Part shown: positions 62,380 through 64,000 of the stretch, piece by piece
Position numbering within the stretch: the first letter of the stretch is position 1
Layout: every line of letters begins with the position of its first letter
The notes under the pieces: model-generated
Databases searched by the model: none
Seen by the model: the letters and a program-made list of their open reading frames with translations, nothing else
What the model was told of the DNA's origin: nothing
Made by a program: the position numbers and the translations under genes
Assembly (NCBI GenBank): GCA_902761905.1
Contig: CACWMK010000002.1
Span: 146,996 to 210,995 of the forward strand
Source: an uncultured Prevotellaceae bacterium
GTDB lineage: Bacteria; Bacteroidota; Bacteroidia; Bacteroidales; Bacteroidaceae
Direction of reading: 5' to 3'
DNA: 64,000 bases

Positions 62380-62857
62380 TTCGACGCATTAAGTTGAGGA
62401 GAGTAGAAGGAACAAACAATATATGGCTATCACCTTCTTCCACCTCATCTTTAGAACAAAAATAAGAAAATTCCTTATCACCGATACTGATGGAGGCTAC
62501 ATGGCGCTTCGACTGCAGACCTAATGTACCATTAGGCGCAGGTGAAATCATCCAGTCTTTCCAATCTTCATCATCAGAGATAAGAAGTACCTTACGTATA
62601 TTATTCAGCACATAAGGAGATATCTTACTGGCGCCACATCCATCCCAGTCATTTTGCAAACGGCTTAGACTATCCAGACGATCAAAGGCCTTCGACAGAT
62701 TTTTTCCCGTCACCTCCAAGGTCAAACGCTTAGCGACCTTCTCCTTATCCTCATGTGAGATATGGAGCGAATGGATGTATTCCATCACATCTGCATACGA
62801 TGTCATGGGATAAGCCACTGCCGGCTCTGATACCATCTTTATTCCATTATCTTCCAT
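62372..62857 (-). CDS. Conserved-looking small soluble protein, unknown function
   Basis: A 161-residue acidic, cytosolic protein with no recognised family. It has an N-terminal helical part (SYADVMEYIHSLHIS, EDKEKVAKRLTLEV), a striking LSRLQNDWDGCGASKIS segment, and a C-terminal beta part (PAPNGTLGLQSKRHVA, SISIGDKEFSYF). I have the impression that NDWDGxGA proteins occur beside toxin-antitoxin-like and mobile genes, but cannot verify it here. A -7 box lies 21 bp upstream, and the short ORF at 62242-62379 overlaps its end, so the two may form one unit. Confidence 0.7.
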   Translation of the reverse strand: MEDNGIKMVSEPAVAYPMTSYADVMEYIHSLHISHEDKEKVAKRLTLEVTGKNLSKAFDRLDSLSRLQNDWDGCGASKISPYVLNNIRKVLLISDDEDWKDWMISPAPNGTLGLQSKRHVASISIGDKEFSYFCSKDEVEEGDSHILFVPSTLLNLMRRIV

Positions 62858-62877
62858 ATCTTAAACACATTTCTGCT

Positions 62878-62886
62878 GCAAATTTA
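62878..62886 (-). promoter_or_regulatory. -7 promoter box of the 161-residue gene
   Basis: TAAATTTGC on the minus strand matches TAnnTTTG, 21 bp upstream of the ATG. Confidence 0.45.
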
Positions 62887-63021
62887 CGACGAATTTTTGA
62901 AAGATGCAAAATATTTCGACTTTTTTTGTGACTTTGACGATGTTACTACGTTGGGTATGAAAAGCATTAACTTTATAGAAAATAAATTCTATATAAAATT
63001 CTTTCTATAGAAATATTTTTG

Positions 63022-63030
63022 TATATTTGC
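63022..63030 (+). promoter_or_regulatory. Orphan -7 promoter box
   Basis: TATATTTGC on plus is a perfect consensus box, but the downstream 370 bp contain only relics before the ATPase gene. It probably belonged to a gene now lost. The rest of 62887-63073 is AT-rich with CTATAGAAA repeats and no gene. Confidence 0.35.
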
Positions 63031-63073
63031 ACCCGATAACCATTCATTATTAATATATGTGTATAACAAATAG

Positions 63074-63190
63074 AATTCGCCCTATCTCACCCAAATGATT
63101 GAAAATGGCATTATTACTAGAGATTCAACATCGCAGCGTGGTGGGGCATATCGAATCTCAGACTTATTGTTAGAACTTTGGCTGCAATAA
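63074..63190 (+). pseudogene. Relic of an ATPase C-terminal winged-helix segment
   Basis: After an in-frame TAG (63071-63073) the frame reads NSPYLTQMIENGIITR, then YRISDLLLELWLQ and TAA. The pattern SPYLxxLIExGII...RxxxYRISDxLLxLW is typical of the C-terminal winged-helix region of DUF234-type AAA ATPases. There is no upstream coding region, so this is a fragment. An ATG at 63095 would give 31 codons, too short to be the functional protein. Confidence 0.4.
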
Positions 63191-63232
63191 CCCATAGAGT
63201 TTAATGCCTACGTAGAGGATTTTCTGTGGTAA
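63188..63232 (+). pseudogene. Relic of the C-terminus of the Cys-rich (DUF6078-like) gene
   Basis: Reads stop-PIEFNAYVEDFLW-stop, against QPIEFKGYVEDFLW-stop at the end of the intact gene at 59016-59477. The Gln codon before PIEF is a TAA here. The match is inverted relative to the intact gene and extends beyond the perfect 26 bp with about 12 of 16 further bases. Upstream homology is lost. Confidence 0.6.
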
Positions 63233-63233
63233 C
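63208..63233 (+). repeat. 26-bp inverted repeat, right copy
   Basis: Perfect inverted match to 59015-59040. It starts with the palindrome CTACGTAG. Confidence 0.85.
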
Positions 63234-63329
63234 AAAATAATTTTCTGTTCGGAGAATGGGATAATAAATGTGCGTAGAACGAAAAATACTCGCAATTTGG
63301 TTAAATATTTAATAAAAAGGTGTAAATAA

Positions 63330-63361
63330 TTTGGTTTTTTGAGAACTTTTCGTTTAATTTG
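63330..63361 (+). promoter_or_regulatory. Promoter of the AAA ATPase gene
   Basis: -33 TTTG (63330-63333), 20 bp, -7 TTAATTTG (63354-63361). The first base pair of the -7 box deviates (TT for TA). It ends 39 bp before the ATG. Confidence 0.5.
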
Positions 63362-63400
63362 CAGCGAAAATGACAAAAGAATAACTTAATTTCTGGTTTT

Positions 63401-64000
63401 ATGCTGTTAAGATTTGTATTTGAGAACGTTCTTTCCTTCAAGGAGGAAACAGACTTCAATCTGTTGCCAGCTAAGTCATTGAAGTCTCACAATGACCATC
63501 TTCTCGCTGTGAACAATAGAATTGATGTGCTAAAAGGCGCGATCATCTATGGTGCTAATGGAGCTGGTAAATCAAATCTGTTTAAGGCGGTTGACCAGTT
63601 TAAACACTGTGTGCTGTCAGGTAAGATTCCACCGAAGCTGATGTATATTCGGAATCGTATGACGGAAGCAGGTAAACCTGTACAACAGAGCGTAGAATTT
63701 TGTATCGGTGGCAGAGTCTATTCCTATGGCATGAGCTTTACTGAAGGTCTCTGCATAGAGGAATGGCTTTTTGACATTAGCACAGAGAAAGAAAAGAAAA
63801 TCTTTGAGCGTGTCTATTCCAATGAGAAACATCGGGCAGAATTGAGTTTCGGGAAGGATTTTAACCAAAAGGAAAAGAATCAATTATTAGTGAAACTGCT
63901 TGAGGAGAATATCCTTAAGGACAATGAATTGCTGATAGCCCACAGGGAGATTATTAAACTGCCTGAGTTGGAAGATGTATATAATTGGTTTGATAAACAT
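63401..64000 (+). CDS. AAA-family ATPase (COG1106/AbiL-type), C-terminus beyond window
   Basis: The first 200 codons of an ATPase with an SMC/OLD-like N-terminus: LLRFVFENVLSFKEETDFN then Walker A IIYGANGAGKSNLFKAV near residues 47-60. The FxNvlSFkde...GaNGaGKSnL pattern is that of COG1106 ATPases such as AbiLi and RloC-related proteins, which often pair with an RloB/AbiLii-like gene in abortive-infection defence. The partner gene, if any, lies past the right edge. It has its own promoter, and its position next to relics, the VirE-like gene and inverted repeats fits an accessory island. Confidence 0.88.
   Translation, partial: MLLRFVFENVLSFKEETDFNLLPAKSLKSHNDHLLAVNNRIDVLKGAIIYGANGAGKSNLFKAVDQFKHCVLSGKIPPKLMYIRNRMTEAGKPVQQSVEFCIGGRVYSYGMSFTEGLCIEEWLFDISTEKEKKIFERVYSNEKHRAELSFGKDFNQKEKNQLLVKLLEENILKDNELLIAHREIIKLPELEDVYNWFDKH

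Noticed and set aside
62942-63021. AT-rich CTATAGAAA repeats as a promoter or origin
   Set aside because: Short, irregular and low-complexity; nothing distinguishes them from ordinary AT-rich spacer.

Overview
The window looks like chromosomal DNA from a gut or rumen Bacteroidota of the Prevotella group (Prevotella, Segatella or Xylanibacter). The signs are four SusC/SusD pairs, a hybrid two-component regulator, many secreted glycosidases with SPI or lipobox signals, almost no Shine-Dalgarno sequences, and repeated TAnnTTTG -7 boxes (the Bacteroidota sigma-70 promoter). The species assignment is inference. I saw no rRNA or tRNA gene, insertion sequence or CRISPR array.

Region 1 (1-9.6 kb, minus strand) is one tight operon running off the left edge. 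It encodes a response regulator with a SpoIIE/RsbU-type phosphatase, a membrane-anchored coiled-coil/beta-propeller protein, a Reg_prop/Y_Y_Y sensor whose phospho-acceptor histidine is replaced, a soluble histidine kinase, and a non-ribosomal peptide synthetase (A-T-C-A...) whose ATG overlaps the kinase stop codon. It looks like signalling genes hard-wired to a small-molecule synthetase.

Region 2 (9.6-25.4 kb) is a polysaccharide utilization locus (PUL). SusC, SusD, an outer lipoprotein, a CE1-like esterase and a GH3 beta-glucosidase/xylosidase lie on the minus strand. Divergent from them is a hybrid two-component regulator (HTCS), followed by a GH13 alpha-amylase-type enzyme with its own promoter. 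Region 3 (25.4-29.2 kb, minus) holds two secreted GH43 enzymes.

Region 4 (29.4-59 kb, plus) starts with a SusC/SusD pair and two lipoproteins. Next comes a tandemly duplicated pair of genes: a polytopic membrane protein plus a lipoprotein beta-propeller carrying a CxxCH haem motif. After that is a locus with the layout of the Prevotella xylan utilization system (SusC-SusD-SusC-SusD-XusE-GH10). Its GH10-position protein has lost the catalytic nucleophile and other active-site residues. A large multi-domain secreted protein ends the run. The promoters of the first SusC and of the xus-like operon share the same two-armed site (GTGTTAC-N16-GTAACATT), which suggests one regulator serves both. CE1, GH3 and GH43 enzymes plus the xus layout point to (arabino)xylan as the likely substrate, but no intact xylanase lies in the window.

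Region 5 (59-64 kb) is an accessory or mobile-type region. It has a small Cys-rich gene, a roughly 390-bp imperfect palindrome carrying six copies of TATGAATAGT in mirror symmetry, a VirE/BT4734-like primase-helicase, an unknown two-gene unit on the opposite strand, gene relics, and an AAA ATPase of the AbiL/COG1106 kind cut by the right edge. A perfect 26-bp inverted repeat flanks 59.0-63.2 kb.

Across the window, spacer-like microrepeats (TCAATTATCAATT-type, TTCACCTTTT-type, GGTGTTGGGTG-type) occur between genes and also in frame inside signal peptides and linkers. All domain and family names come from reading the sequence by eye; no database search was run.
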